DNA from: Periplaneta americana
Lineage: Eukaryota; Arthropoda; Insecta; Blattodea; Blattidae
Length of the DNA: 64,000 nucleotides
Direction: 5' to 3'
NCBI RefSeq assembly: GCF_040183065.1
Contig: NC_091121.1
Span: 68,058,787-68,122,786 of the forward strand
Position 1 is the stretch's first letter; the number at the start of each line of letters is the position of its first letter. Of the stretch, positions 33,241 through 45,024 are shown piece by piece. The notes under the pieces are model-generated. The model ran no database searches and was not told the origin of the DNA. It saw only the letters and a program-made list of their open reading frames with translations. The position numbers and the translations under genes were made by a program.

Positions 33241-35440
33241 GAATAAAAACCAGAAATGGCAGTTAGTGAAGGGGAAGAAAAATTAAGAAGAGAAATAGCA
33301 ATGTGCGAGTGAGCAGGATAAAAAATGGGAAGAAGGAACGAGAATAAAGATGAAAGGAGAGGGAAAATTAGAAACAGTAATGAAAATAAGATTTCGAAGA
33401 AACGGAAGGATGAAGAGAAGCGAAGACGAAAGAAGAAGTGAGAGAGAAAACAGAATAGAGGATGAGAAACAGAAGTGGGAAGGAGAAGGAAGGATTAGAA
33501 ACAAGAAGAAGAAACAAAGGGGAGGAGAATGAAAAGAAAAAGAAGAAAAGTGAAAGGCGAAATAGGTAGAATAAGAGAGAATGAAAAGAAACGAATATGA
33601 GGAGAAAAAGGAGAAATAAGGTACGAAAGAGAAAAGAAGGAGAAAAGGAATAAAGATGAGAGGAAAAAGGGGAAGAGATGGATACGGTATGAGAAGGGAG
33701 AAAATAAAAGGAAATAGAAGAATATAGAGGGGAAAAGAAAATAGATGAACGACACAAAAGAAAAATGGAAAAAAATGAGGCAAGATGACAGTAGAACAGG
33801 GTGAGAAAGAGGAAGGCAACATAAGGAAGGGAAAAGCAATAAACAAGAGGAGAAGGAATGGAACAATAAAAGAATGAAGATGAGCAAGAGACGAAGACTT
33901 ATGTAAAAGAAAATAATAATGTAAAAACGTAGATGAGAATGATGTGAAAGAGGACAGATGAAGAAAATTTAAGAATGATGTGGAAGAAAATTATGTGAAA
34001 GATAGAAAAATGATGTGAAAGAAGAAAATAATGATAGCAATGAGGAGAATAATGATGCGGGAGATGAGAAGAATTGTGCGGAAGAGGAGAAAAATGACGA
34101 AGAGGTGAAATGTGATGTGAAAAAGGAGAAGATTGATGTGGAGAGAAGAAAATTGACTTGTAAAAGGAGAAGAATGACGTGGAATAGGAAAAGAATGATG
34201 TGGAGGCGGAGTAGAATAACGTGGGAGAGGAGAAATATGACATATAAGAGGAGAAAAATGATATGTAATAGGAGAAAAATGACATGTAAGAGTAGGAAAA
34301 ATACATGTAAGGGGATAAAAATGGCATGTAAGGTGAAAGACATTACATGTAAGAGGAGGAAAATGAAATGTAGAGGATAAAAATAAGATGCAATAGACGA
34401 AAAATAACATTTAAGGGAACAGAAAGACGTGTCAGAAATGACATGTAGAAAAACGAAAAGTGAGAGTAGAAAAATGAGATATAATCGGAGAAAAATGAGA
34501 TGTAAGACGAGAAAAAGATATGTAAGAGGAGGAAAATGGCATGTAAGATGAGAGAAATGACATATAAGAGGAGAAAAATGAAATGTATGAGGATAAAAAT
34601 GAGATCTAATAGAAGAAAAATGACATATAAGGGAACAGACATGTCGGAAGAGAAAAATGACATATAATAGCAAAAAAAATTGTGTTAAAAGAGAAAAACG
34701 AAAAGTAAGAGTAGAAAAATTAGATGTAATAGGACAAAAATGACATGCAGGAGGAGAAAAAGACATGCAAATATAAGAAGAGAAAAATGACGCGTAAGAG
34801 GAGAAGAATGACGCAGAAGAAGAGAATGGGGTGGAAGATGAGAAAAATGTGATATAAGAGGAGAAAAATGACGTATAAGAAGAGAAAAAATGAAATGTAA
34901 GACGACAAAAACGGTATGTAATAAGAGAAAAATGACATGTAAGAGGAGAAAAATGGCATGTAAGAGGAAAAAAATGATATGTAAGATGAGAAGAATGACG
35001 TGGAAGAGGAGAAGAATGACGTGGAAGAGGAGAAGAATGGCGTGGAAGAGGAGAAGAATGGTGTGGAAGAGAAGTATGGTGTGGAAGAGGAGAAGAATGA
35101 CGTGAAAGATGAGAATAATGGCTGGAATAGGAGAAGAATGACGTGGAAGAGGAGAAGAGTGGTGTGGAAGAGGAGAGGAATGGCGTGGAAGAGGAGAAGA
35201 ATGACGTGAAAGATGGGAAGAATGGCTGGAAGAGGAAAGGAATATCGTGGAAAGAAATAATGATTTGAGAGAAAAATTATGTGTAAGAGGTTGAAATACA
35301 TAAAAAAACCAGAGACAAAAGTAGATCGGGGAAGAGAATATGTTACAGAGTAAGAGAAAAAAAAAGAGTGACGGAAAAATGATGGAAGAAAATAATGAAC
35401 GTAGACAATAAGAGAAAGAGGAATGGAAAATAATAATAAT
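33240..35440. repeat. Polypurine tract with 21-bp minisatellite
   Basis: For about 2.2 kb the plus strand is almost all A and G with scattered T. From about 34010 a 21-bp unit is clear, of the form AAGAGGAGAAAAATGACATGT, and at 34990-35215 it becomes near-identical copies containing GTGGAAGAGGAGAAGAATGA. Bases 33240-34000 share the composition but not the period. Long open frames on both strands, up to 265 codons, arise because pyrimidine-rich DNA lacks stop codons and because 21 is a multiple of 3. None resembles a protein. Confidence 0.9.
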
Positions 35441-35457
35441 TACTTACTTACTGGCTT

Positions 35458-36945
35458 TTAAGGAACCCGGAGGTTCATTGCCGCCCTCACATAAGCCCGC
35501 CATTGGTCCCTATCCTGAACAAGATTAATCCAGTCTCTACCATCATATCCTACCTCCCTTAAATCCATTTTAATATTATCTTCCCATCTACGTCTCGGCC
35601 TCCCCAAAGGTCTTTTTCCCTCCGGCCTCCCAACTAACACTCTATATGCATTTCTGGATTCGCCCATAAGTGTTACATGTCCTGCCCATCTCAAACGTCT
35701 GGATTTTATGTTCCTAATTATGTCAGGTGAAGAATACAATGCGTGCAGCTCTGCGTAGTGTAACTTTCTCCATTCTCCTGTAGCTTCATCCCTCTCAGCC
35801 CCAAATATTTTCCTAAGAACCTTATTCTCAAACACCCTTAATCTCTGTTCCTCTCTCAAAGTGAGAGTCCAAGTTTCACAACCATACAGAACATCCGGTA
35901 ATATAACTGTTTTATAAATTCTAACTTTCAGATTTTTTGACAGAAGACTAGATGACAAAAGCTTCTCAACCGAATAATAACACGCATTTCCCATATTTAT
36001 TCTGCGTTTAATTTCCTCCCGAGTGTCATTTATATTTGTTATTGTTGCTCCAAGATATTTGAATTTTTCCACCTCTTCGATAGATAAATCTCCAATTTTT
36101 ATAGTTCCATTTCGTACAATATTCTGGTCATGAGACATAATCATATACTTAGTCTTTTCGGGATTCACTTCCAACCCTATCCCTTTACTTGCTTCAACTA
36201 GAATTTCCGCGTTTTCCCTAATCGTTTGTGTATTTTCTCCTAATATATTCACGTCATCCGCATAGACAAGAAGCTGATATAACCCATTCAACTCCAAGCC
36301 CTGTCCATTATCCTGAACTTTCCTAATGGCATATTCTAGAGCGAAGTTAAAAAGTAAAGGTGATAGTGCATCTCCCTGCTTTAGCCCGCAGTGAATTGGA
36401 AAAGCATCAGATAGAAACTGGCCTATACGGACTCTGCTGTAAGTTTCACTAAGACACATTTTAATTAATCGAACTAGTTTCTTGGGAATACCAAATTCAA
36501 TAAGAATATTATATAAAACTTCTCTCTTAACCCAGTCATATGCCTTTTTGAAATCTATGAATAACTGATGTACTGTATTCTTATACTCCCATTTTTTCTC
36601 CAACATCTGTCGAATACAAAAAATCTGATCAATAGTCGATCTATTACGCCTAAAACCACACTGATGATCCCCAATAATTTCATCTACATATGGAGTTAAT
36701 CTTCTCAAAAGGATATTTGACAAAATTTTGTACGACGTCAACAAAAGTGATATTCCTCGAAAGTTACTACAGTTAGTCTTGCGCCCCTTCTTAAAAATAG
36801 GTACGATTATGAACTCTTTCCATTGTTCTGGTACAATTTCCTTTTCCCAAATTGCAAGTACAAGTTTATAAATTTCGTTAGATAATGCCCTTCCACCCTC
36901 TTGTATTAATTCTGCTGGAATTTGATCAATACCTGGAGACTTGTC
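35458..36945 (-). pseudogene. RTE reverse transcriptase and C-terminal domain
   Basis: The frame is open for about 495 codons. After a conserved entry ([16 protein letters not shown] at 36945) come FIDFKKAYD (palm motif A), [13 protein letters not shown] (motif B) and YADD (motif C, near 36262). FKYLGATI and the C-terminal [15 protein letters not shown] and [10 protein letters not shown] blocks follow. A one-base frameshift near 36945 separates it from the endonuclease half. The usual AYDS after motif A is AYDW here. It is the best-preserved enzyme in the window but cannot be translated as one protein. Confidence 0.92.
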
Positions 36946-37998
36946 CTTTTCAGATTTTCTATCGCAACTTCGACTTCAGAAAGTGTGGGTTCCGGTATGA
37001 ATGGCTCAGCAGTTTGTATTTGAATTTCGTCCTGATCATTTCTATTTGGCCTATGTATATTTAGTAGTTGCCCAAAATAGTTTTTCCATCTGTTCAGGAT
37101 TGAATGAGAGTCTGCAAGTAAGTCACCATTCTCATCCTTGATCACGTTTACCCTTGCCTGATATCCGTTTTTAAATTCCTTTATACCCTTATATAAATCT
37201 CGAATGTTTTTATTCTTACTATTTGTTTCTACCTCATTCAGTTTTTCCTTCAAGTAATCTCTCTTTTTATTCCTAAGTGTACGACTTGCTTCCCGTCTTT
37301 CATTGAAATAATTATCTCTATTCTCCAAAATTGGATCCTGTAAGAATTTCAATTTTGCCTGTTTCCTTCTATCTACTACAATGGAACAATCTTCATCAAA
37401 CCATGGTTTCTTTTTCTTAGTTTCATGATAACCTATGCTTTGCTCAGCTGCAATTTTGATATTATCTCAGATATTGTCCCACACGCTATTAACATCTAAC
37501 TCTTCCTCAGCTTCGTCAGCAGTTGCTAAAGCAGCAAACCGATTTGAAATTTCAACCTGATAACGTTGCTTAGTTTCCTCGTCCTTTAATTTCAAAATAT
37601 TGAATCTACTAATATTAACTTGTTGCTCTACTCGCTTGGCTACTGATAGTCTTTCTCTTAATGCTCCAATTACGAAATAATGGTCAGAATTACAGTCTGC
37701 CCCCCTGAAAGTTCGAATGCCTACTATACTAGTGTGCCTTCTTTTATCTACCAAGATGTGATCTATCTGGTTATGTGTTATTCAGTTTGGAGAAGTTCAC
37801 GTATATTTATGTATATCCTTATGGGGGAATGTTGTACTCTTGACAATTAAATTTTTCGATGTGGCAAAGTTGACTAACCTAACTCCAGTGTCATTTCTAC
37901 TTACGTGTAGGCTCTCTTTTCCAATTGTTGGTTTAAAAATATCCTCCCGTCCTACTTTAGCATTGAAATCCCCCAATAAAACTTTCATGTGATATTTA

Positions 37999-38000
<2 letters not shown>
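36946..38000 (-). pseudogene. RTE endonuclease C-terminus and linker
   Basis: On the minus strand it reads KVLLGDFNAKVGRE (the GDFN motif of APE-like endonucleases), then QIDHILVDKRRHTS with D-H-I near the end of the domain, then a lysine-rich linker. In-frame TGA codons occur near 37795, 37780 and 37466, and a frameshift near 36945 ends it. The N-terminal endonuclease is missing through 5' truncation. Confidence 0.88.
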
Positions 38001-38036
<36 letters not shown>

Positions 38037-38046
38037 TAATAATAAA
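38001..38046. repeat. (TAA)n microsatellite
   Basis: TAA units lie directly at the truncated 5' end of the RTE copy. AAT units also lie at its 3' side, consistent with insertion into an AAT-rich target. Confidence 0.93.
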
Positions 38047-38049
38047 TAT

Positions 38050-39285
38050 AATGGAGAAAGAGATTTTGAGAGACTAGACACTTCTTTTTTATATTAAAAT
38101 ATATGCTGCAGTAATGAACAAAATGTAACAATTGTTCGAGGTTAGTACATCATGAAGTCGAGTTCCATGGACGAAATGCAACAAATTTTAGCAGAAAGTG
38201 ATTTTTACACCTTCATGTCAATTCCCCTTGCGCACAGTCCCTGCCTACACAACAGATCCCTGTATGCACATATACATTATTAATAATTTCGTGCATGACG
38301 GAATCCCAATATTCGCTCCATTAACCTAGTGTTATAGGCAAATTAAATGTTTGACTGCTCAACATAACTGCTAAAAAACGGGCAGGGAAAACAACAAAAA
38401 TAAATCCACATACAATTCGGCACAGAACATAATGGCGGGGGAGAGATGAAAAATAAAAAACTAGTACAAGACCGACCTTAAATGAAGTGTGTGAATATGC
38501 AGAGAGATTTCATATGCTTGTAGCCCCGACCACAGGGACGCGGTGATGCATTCACCAAGCCTATCAGCAAAATAGGGGCCCCATGCCGTCTGTAAACAAT
38601 GAAAACATATATGTTAGCGGAACAGAGCATTGTAAAGGATGTTCTTTTGGACTCAATTAGCCGGCATTCATTGCCAACGTCACCAATTACGTCTCATTCA
38701 TTTCTGAGTCTATTGATGTTCCCATCACTGCATATGTTTATTATTTTACTATAAAAATTCAGTAACCATTGAAATCATGGATGTGAAACAAGTACAATAT
38801 ATGCATTTTGCACAAAATATTACATTTTCTGTTTAAGAACAGATATTTTTCATTTAAAAGTTCTTTCAGAAAATTGAATTTAAAGAAAATTAAACTATAT
38901 TTATTGATTTACACTGATTTGCTTAATTTAAAATCGACTATTTAATTAAGCTCTATCAACCACAAGGTCGTTTAATGTCGGTGGGACTGTTCAGTGCGAA
39001 ATGGATTTGTAGCGAGATGGGAGTAGGAATATACCTGACTTGCCTTATATTTGAGAAAAACTTCGTAAATTCTAACCAGAATCAGAGTAAGCGACATTCG
39101 AAACCCGCTCAAGCGCAATCTCGAACCAAGAGCCAAGCTCATTACCTCTTAGCTAAATCAGTGACTGATTTTTATCGATACGCAACGAAAGCTTTTTCGC
39201 ACCTTTCAATTTTTCGTTCCATTATACATCTTGGTTACACAACTTTTAACACTATATCACTTTAGGAAACGTATTATGTGTCTTT
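38050..39285. other. No recognised gene
   Basis: The DNA is AT-rich except for a GC-richer patch at 38500-38720 that includes CAATTAGCCGGC and CACCAATTACGTC words. No domain or repeat is seen. Confidence 0.3.
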
Positions 39286-39289
39286 CACG

Positions 39290-39910
39290 TGTCAAATTTT
39301 ATGTTACCTTGTTAACGTGTTTCGGCCTGCTATTGGCCATCATCAGAACTGGTTGTTGCTGGTCTTCGCGCCTTTTGTTTTGTTTCCTGTGGGGGTGTGT
39401 TTGTGAAGTGTAATGTGGAGTCAAAGAGTGTGTGTGTTCTGAAATTGAGTTGTGTGTTGAGAATTTCATTTGGATGTGTTTTTGTGTGTCTGTATATTTC
39501 ATATTGTTCTAGTGTGTTTATTTTCTGGCTTTTTGTTGGATATGTATAATTTCCATGTCTGTGTTGATGTCTCTGTATGTGTGGTTAGCATTTGTGATGT
39601 GTTCTGCATATGTGGAGGTGTTTTGTAATTTTATTATGGTTGTGGTGTGTTCTTTGTAACGTGTTTGAAATGATCTGCCTGTCTGTTCTATGTAGAAGTT
39701 GTTGCAGGTGTTACATTTGAGTTTGTATACGCCTTTGTGGTTGTATTTGTTTGTTTGTGTGTTGAGATGTCTTTGTAGAGTATTATTTGTTTTGTATGCG
39801 ATGTTGTAATTTAATTTCTTGAATGAGGTTGCAATCTTGTGTGTGTTTTTGTTTTCGTATGTTAGTGTGATGTATTTTTTGTGTTCTTGTGTTTGTGTTC
39901 CATTTAATGT
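39290..39910 (-). pseudogene. Penelope-like element, GIY-YIG endonuclease end
   Basis: On the minus strand, bases from about 39905 read HKIATSFKKLNYNIAYKTNN, then GVYKLKCNTCNNFYIEQTGR and RYKEH. This is the GIY-YIG core of Penelope-like elements with its cysteine pair. The second motif is YIE instead of YIG. A frameshift follows near 39530, after which LEQYEIYRHTKTHPNE continues in another frame. The end reads ATTSSDDGQ and a stop. The reverse transcriptase half is absent. The protein would have cut target DNA for this retroelement class. Confidence 0.88.
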
Positions 39911-40500
39911 ATTCCATAAATCTTATATCAGCACTGCAGTTTTTAGAGGTGGAAGAAACTAAATTATGCGAAAATTACATAGGTACTAATACAGAATTAT
40001 TTGTACAAAATGAAGAGGTTACTTCAATTTAAAATCATGTTCAATTTTATTCATCTATTGAGTAGGAGGGAGCAATATGCATAATATTTCAATCCTAGAT
40101 TATTAACCATTCGTCTGACGGACTACTCAGGTTGACAGAAAGTCTAATTTAAGGTAGTTTTAGTACCTTCTACATGAAAAGAACATTGCTTTGATGGTTG
40201 TTGAAGAGACTGAATTTTTAATAATATATTAATGCGGCATCTTTCGAGAGACGAGCGTCTAATAAAAAATGGTGATAAAATCAAAATATTGAGTATGAAC
40301 CAGGAATCTGAAACGTCACGCCATATTGAACAGGATCATAATAAATTTCCATATTTTTTTCCACAATTTTGAATAGAAATACCTAATTTTTTTGTCGTCA
40401 TGACTCAAGAGTCACTGTTCAAAGAAAATGCTGCTGCGAATGGAAATAGGGTTGCAAGCCTTAAAATAACCAGCTCTTGTTTAAGAGTCTCTCAGATGTC
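39911..40500. other. No recognisable feature
   Basis: AT-rich, non-coding DNA. Confidence 0.3.
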
Positions 40501-40917
40501 TGTCTATTCGTACTATAGGGAGGATAATACTTAAAACTATACTGCTGTAAACAATGGCTTGTAATATGAAACCCATAGACTACACAATTAATTGCGCTTC
40601 TTTGAAAGCAGTTTCCGAACATGGTGGATATCACAAATGTCTAGATGCGACATGCATGTTTCATCCCTGATCACGTATACAGAGTGAAATGATTGCATTG
40701 ATGTTAAGAACAGAATCTTTACGTTGTAAGTAACCAAAAATTCTAATGTCATTTTGGTGTTTGAATAACGGTTTATTCGAAAAAAAAAATTGTGTTTGAA
40801 GTTTGAATCCCATTTATGGCAAAACTATTGCGTATTCAGACATGTGAGTGGTAAGATATCAACGCGAAGAACAAGCCGAAAAAAGTATGTTTTTGAATAA
40901 TTTCTAGAGAAAAATTG

Positions 40918-40987
40918 TTCCGGGGCCGGGCATCGATTCAGGGACGAACGCTCTACCGACTGAGCTACCCACGAACTACACCCGACA
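40918..40987 (-). mobile_element. tRNA-like relic (SINE head)
   Basis: On the minus strand, GGTAGCTCAGTCGGTAGAGC (40970-40951) is a good box A region of a tRNA-derived sequence. The expected GGTTCGAATCC box B is degraded to TGAATCGATG. The gene is too short and damaged to be a working tRNA. Confidence 0.6.
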
Positions 40988-41858
40988 CCGTCTCAATTTT
41001 TTCCTTTATATTCGCACAACTCAAGTGGGCTGACAAGACGCCAGAAACCCAACTTTGAGTGCACACAAACTCTGTGTGACTTGAATTGTGGTTTTCTGTT
41101 AACGTACCTACCTGCTTCACAGGGAGCCATACCTGAAAGCCAGATATGAATAAAATATTTCTTTGTCAATTCTTCGCATAACGCTTAATTTGTGTAATAA
41201 CGTGCAAAATTAACCAATTAAAAACACATTTACAGTGTGACGGAACCTTCAGGGAAATCAGGCATCGCTGCACTTAAGGGTTGCTCGGCAAATGTACACT
41301 GTTTATTCGAGTTCTTAAGTTGTACCTCAGCAGTAGCAAGTCTATGCCAGTCTATTCGTAGAATTCTAAACGTGAAGTCAATTAAGGTCAATGCCAAAAT
41401 TTACTAATCGTGAGTATCTAGATATATGCCTTTAATTTATGGGGAATCAAGCATTGCGCTGTTGCAACGTATCCACTTTCAAGCTCTCAATAGAAACTCG
41501 ATTTTTTCCATAAACGTTATAGGTAGAGAAAACGTTATACGAACTTATCTACTTGTTTTATTGATATGAAGTACTAGTTCAAATTAATGCAGTTATAATC
41601 TTTTCATCTTGTATGTTATGAAAAGGCAACATATAAAAGAGAACAACCACTAGGATCTCCACTGTCGAAAATTAATTTTTTTGGCAACTACTGCTAGATG
41701 GAAGTACTGCTGCAAGATATTATTCCATGCAATTCCATTAGGGTTATAACGTGATTTTTTTTTTTTTTTTGCAGTCGCTAGATACCAGCATAGTGAAAAT
41801 GATAAAAGTTGTCTTGAAAGTACATTAGGCTAATCAAACTATTATATGTGATTAAAGG

Positions 41859-41861
<3 letters not shown>

Positions 41862-41896
<35 letters not shown>
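41862..41896. repeat. (TA)n microsatellite
   Basis: About 17 TA units. Confidence 0.95.
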
Positions 41897-41900
<4 letters not shown>

Positions 41901-42337
41901 CTACTTAGAGAGTATATCACTGAAAACTATACTGAAGAGAATAATGGTATGCTATATAAAACCTCTCTATAATTAGGGTGAAGTGCCTAATGCTGTGATA
42001 CCCCTAATTCCATGAAATGTGTTTTTCACTGAATATCACGGGATTGGGTATCTTGCTAGGAAGTTCACCGATGTCTCAAAGTAGATGAAAAATGCACTCT
42101 TTCGAGAAAGGTGTCTGGCGCTATGGTCGAACGGCAAAGCTTTCACTGACATTCAATTTAAAAAAGTATCACGGGATTAGGGGTATCACGGAATTAGGAA
42201 ACTTTACTCTACTGTTCTTGTGTTTCTTGCAATGCAGTTTAAGAACACTCTGTCAATTCCAAATTTCTACATGCAACATGATTTTTCCGTATGAGTCTGA
42301 GATCTACTGTATTGATGCTATAGAAAACTTATTAATT

Positions 42338-42584
42338 GAAGAGTCCACTGCAAGAATGATGGATGTCACTTTCTTGTCGAAAATGAACCAAGACTGTCAA
42401 TGTATAGCTTAAGACATATAGAATGTACATACAGAGTTACATGCCATTAACACTGATAGCCATTGTCCAGTAATGATCGGAAAATCACAGTTAAGCTTTG
42501 AGCGCTAAGCATTTCAAACTTTCAATTGCTTCTCCTGAAAAATGTATTCCAAATGACATCCATCATTCCTGCAGTGGACTCTTC
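42338..42584. mobile_element. MITE family with GAAGAGTCC ends, copy 1 (247 bp)
   Basis: The left end GAAGAGTCCACTGCAAGAAT faces its inverse ending in GCAGTGGACTCTTC, with TIRs of about 32 bp reaching GATGGATGTCA. AATT flanks both sides (42334-42337 and 42585-42588). The whole unit is about 90% identical to the copy at 63605-63845. No protein is encoded. Confidence 0.92.
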
Positions 42585-42711
42585 AATTAAAGGTATAGTG
42601 ACAAGCAGTATGAAAGTCATCTATGATTACTTGTGTTCCTAGGAACACAATTTCTGATCACGCTGTATATTCCAAATGTCTACATGCAACATACATTTTT
42701 ATTGTAAACTA

Positions 42712-44690
42712 GCCGTACCCGTGCGCTCCGCTGCACCGTTAGAAATAAATATAAAGTAATTACATAATTAAAATAGAACATTTGATCGTGGGAACATTCG
42801 TGATTGATAGAACAATAAATTGTTTAATATGTTACTTAATTTAAATTGTATTTAAAAAATTAAAATGCGATTATTCTGATCCAGAGACCACTCATTTGGT
42901 GCAATGACAATTCCTTTAACATGTTTCTTTTATTGTTATTGCATGCAACCATAGTTTAATGATTTAATAATTTAAATAGTGATACGTGATAATATTATAT
43001 TTCTATCTTTCGAAAATGTAAGAATTCACGATCTCCAATATACCATTGCCATGGAATAAATAAATCTGTTTTTTCTTTCTATTCAAAAATTTTATATTTT
43101 GCACATAGGAGTTACTGCAGAAATAACAACACTACAATCTGAGGCGGCGGTGAAAATGTATTGTATTGTTATTTTGTGCGAGATCGTGCGTAATTGCTTG
43201 TTTCCCGCACAGAACCAATACGCGGTAAGTGCGAAATACCACATTCAGTATTCCCAACGTAACACGCACAACAATTTCCCTCTCCTTACCGCTTAAGCGC
43301 CACATTCATTTTACTGGTTTAGGCTTTTAACATATTATTTTTAGAGACGTTTAACATAGTAATAATTATAAATTGGAAACTTACCACTGCAATTTCACCT
43401 AAATTGCAATGTTAATTATTGTTTTTAAATATTTGCAAAAATTAAGTAAAGTCTACTACTCCACGAAACTTATTGCATTCCTGATACAAGTAACATTAAG
43501 GAAGCCGTGAAAAAATCAACAAGATTCCAGATGCCGATGTTATTACTGCAATATGTTATATAAATAATATTGTTAAAATATTAAAATGAAAAATAAATCA
43601 TTACATAACCTTACCGTTTGTTTTAAGTTCGCATTTATAGACTGGGGGAAAAAAAAGACAGATGTACATCACGGCCTGCTGGAGTATGGTAAACACAGAA
43701 AACATTTTATAGCAACAAGATATTTGGTTTTCCGAAGTTGGCGTCATTAAACAGAAACCAACATGGAGATTTCATTGCAACTAATTAGAAATTCGTCTTT
43801 CAGGTATGTAATAAACGATCTTCGCACAAAATAATGTACGATACACAAGCGGTATGTTTGTTTTCATGTTCTCGGAAATTAAAAAAGCTCAACTACGTTT
43901 CGCTTTTTCAATCTTTTCCTCGACCATGAAAACGTCAACATACCGCTCTTGTAACGTATATTACTATTAAAAGTCTTGTATGTCCTTAAATATCATTTCT
44001 ATCAAAATTTTGCATTGAATAAAAATGTACAGAATAGCCTATCACGTTTTCTGTGCATAAGAAGATATTTTAATCTTACCAGTCCTCGATTCACTCACAA
44101 GTTACTGTAATTACATTATAGCATTATGTCCATCTAGAGAAACTACACTTTCCAATGGCGAAATAAGAATTAATTATACAAATCGGTTAATTTAGCTTCC
44201 GATATTACTTCATACAAATATAGAAACATTCTCTGTCGCTATGCTCCATAGATTTCGATTGTTGTTGTCCTAGGCCCCTTATAGACTAAGTAATTTGTTT
44301 ATTTCATTACACCGCCTTAGATCGCAGTTATTTTAATTTTAAAACTCATTTATCTCATTAAATATCAGTCCTATCAAACTTTTTCAAAGAATAAAACTTA
44401 TCGGAAATCATTTTTAAAGAAACTTTTGTTATTTAACATTTTTCACAAAAATTAATAATAAGCGAAATATTTCGATTTATTTAATTCATGCCCCCTTATA
44501 ACCCCCCCTTTTAAATAACGTATTTTGAATGCCATATAGCCTAAAATCTAAGTTACAATGAACTTAATTTATATTCCAATTTTCATCGAGATCCGTTCAG
44601 CCATTATCGCGTGAGAAGGTAACAAACAGACAGACAGACAGACAGACATACAAACAAAAATTTCAAAAAAGCGATTTTCGGTTTCATAAT
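42712..44690. mobile_element. Unclassified dispersed element with (GACA)n end
   Basis: It begins AAACTAGCCGTACCCGTGCG and ends in a GACA-repeat near 44625-44650, preceded by TCATCGAGATCCGTTCAGCC. Such head and tail strings recur in many insect genomes in repeats of retroelement type. No coding domain survives. Bases 42955-43120 are paralogous to 160-345. It interrupts the satellite-like units on either side. Confidence 0.55.
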
Positions 44691-44699
44691 TGTTAATTA

Positions 44700-45020
44700 T
44701 ACATGTTAAGACCAATTATTTTTGGAAAATCGAAAATTACCAGAAAAATTTTGGCTACAGATTTATTATTAGTATGGATATAGACTCTATTGACGCTGTG
44801 CAGTGCATTACTCAAAACTATACTGAAGAAACAATGTTTTGCAATATGAAATCTCTTTAATAAATTTTGTTTCTTTATTTTCCGAGCATTTTGTATATAT
44901 AAAATTTCTATATATATGTAAGATGCATTTTTCATGTAATTCCAACTTTGTTGATGCTATGGAGAGCAATTACTTAAAACTATTTTGAGAACAGTGGTAT
45001 GCAATATCAAATTTCAACTT
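44700..45020. repeat. Degenerate satellite-like units, part 2 (162-bp period)
   Basis: TTACTCAAAACTA at 44808 and TTACTTAAAACTA at 44970 mark two adjacent units 162 bp apart. Each follows a TTGA(C/T)GCTRTG word and precedes TATGCAATAT or TTTTGCAATATGAAA. They continue the array seen at 40505-42712. Confidence 0.65.
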
Positions 45021-45024
45021 CTTA

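Larger units (their letters stand above)
35446..38000 (-). mobile_element. RTE-clade LINE, 2.55 kb, 5'-truncated
   Basis: This is the longest copy of the family that also occurs at 374, 47166 and 58313. On the minus strand it starts inside the APE-type endonuclease (GDFNAKVGRE near 37980). It continues through the linker and the full reverse transcriptase and ends with LRVP, a stop at 35455-35457 and the AGTA tail (35446-35454). It lies between AAT-rich microsatellites, probably its target. RTE elements encode one protein with endonuclease and reverse transcriptase activity, used for target-primed insertion. Confidence 0.93.
40505..42712. repeat. Degenerate satellite-like units, part 1
   Basis: Diverged copies of one unit lie near 40526-40690, 41905-41980, 42250-42335 and 42655-42705. 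They are recognised by ACTTAAAACTATACTG, TATGCAATATGAAA-like and AATGTCTACATGCAACAT words. Intervening DNA includes a tRNA-like relic, a TA microsatellite and a MITE. Confidence 0.55.

Noticed and set aside
33283..35301. Long open frames (up to 265 codons) on the minus strand and shorter lysine/glutamate-rich ones on the plus strand
   Set aside because: They follow from purine/pyrimidine strand bias and a 21-bp repeat. Overlapping frames in all registers are equally open and none shows a domain.
42092..42412. 106-codon plus-strand frame
   Set aside because: It runs from unrelated AT-rich DNA into the MITE at 42338, so it is a chance fusion.
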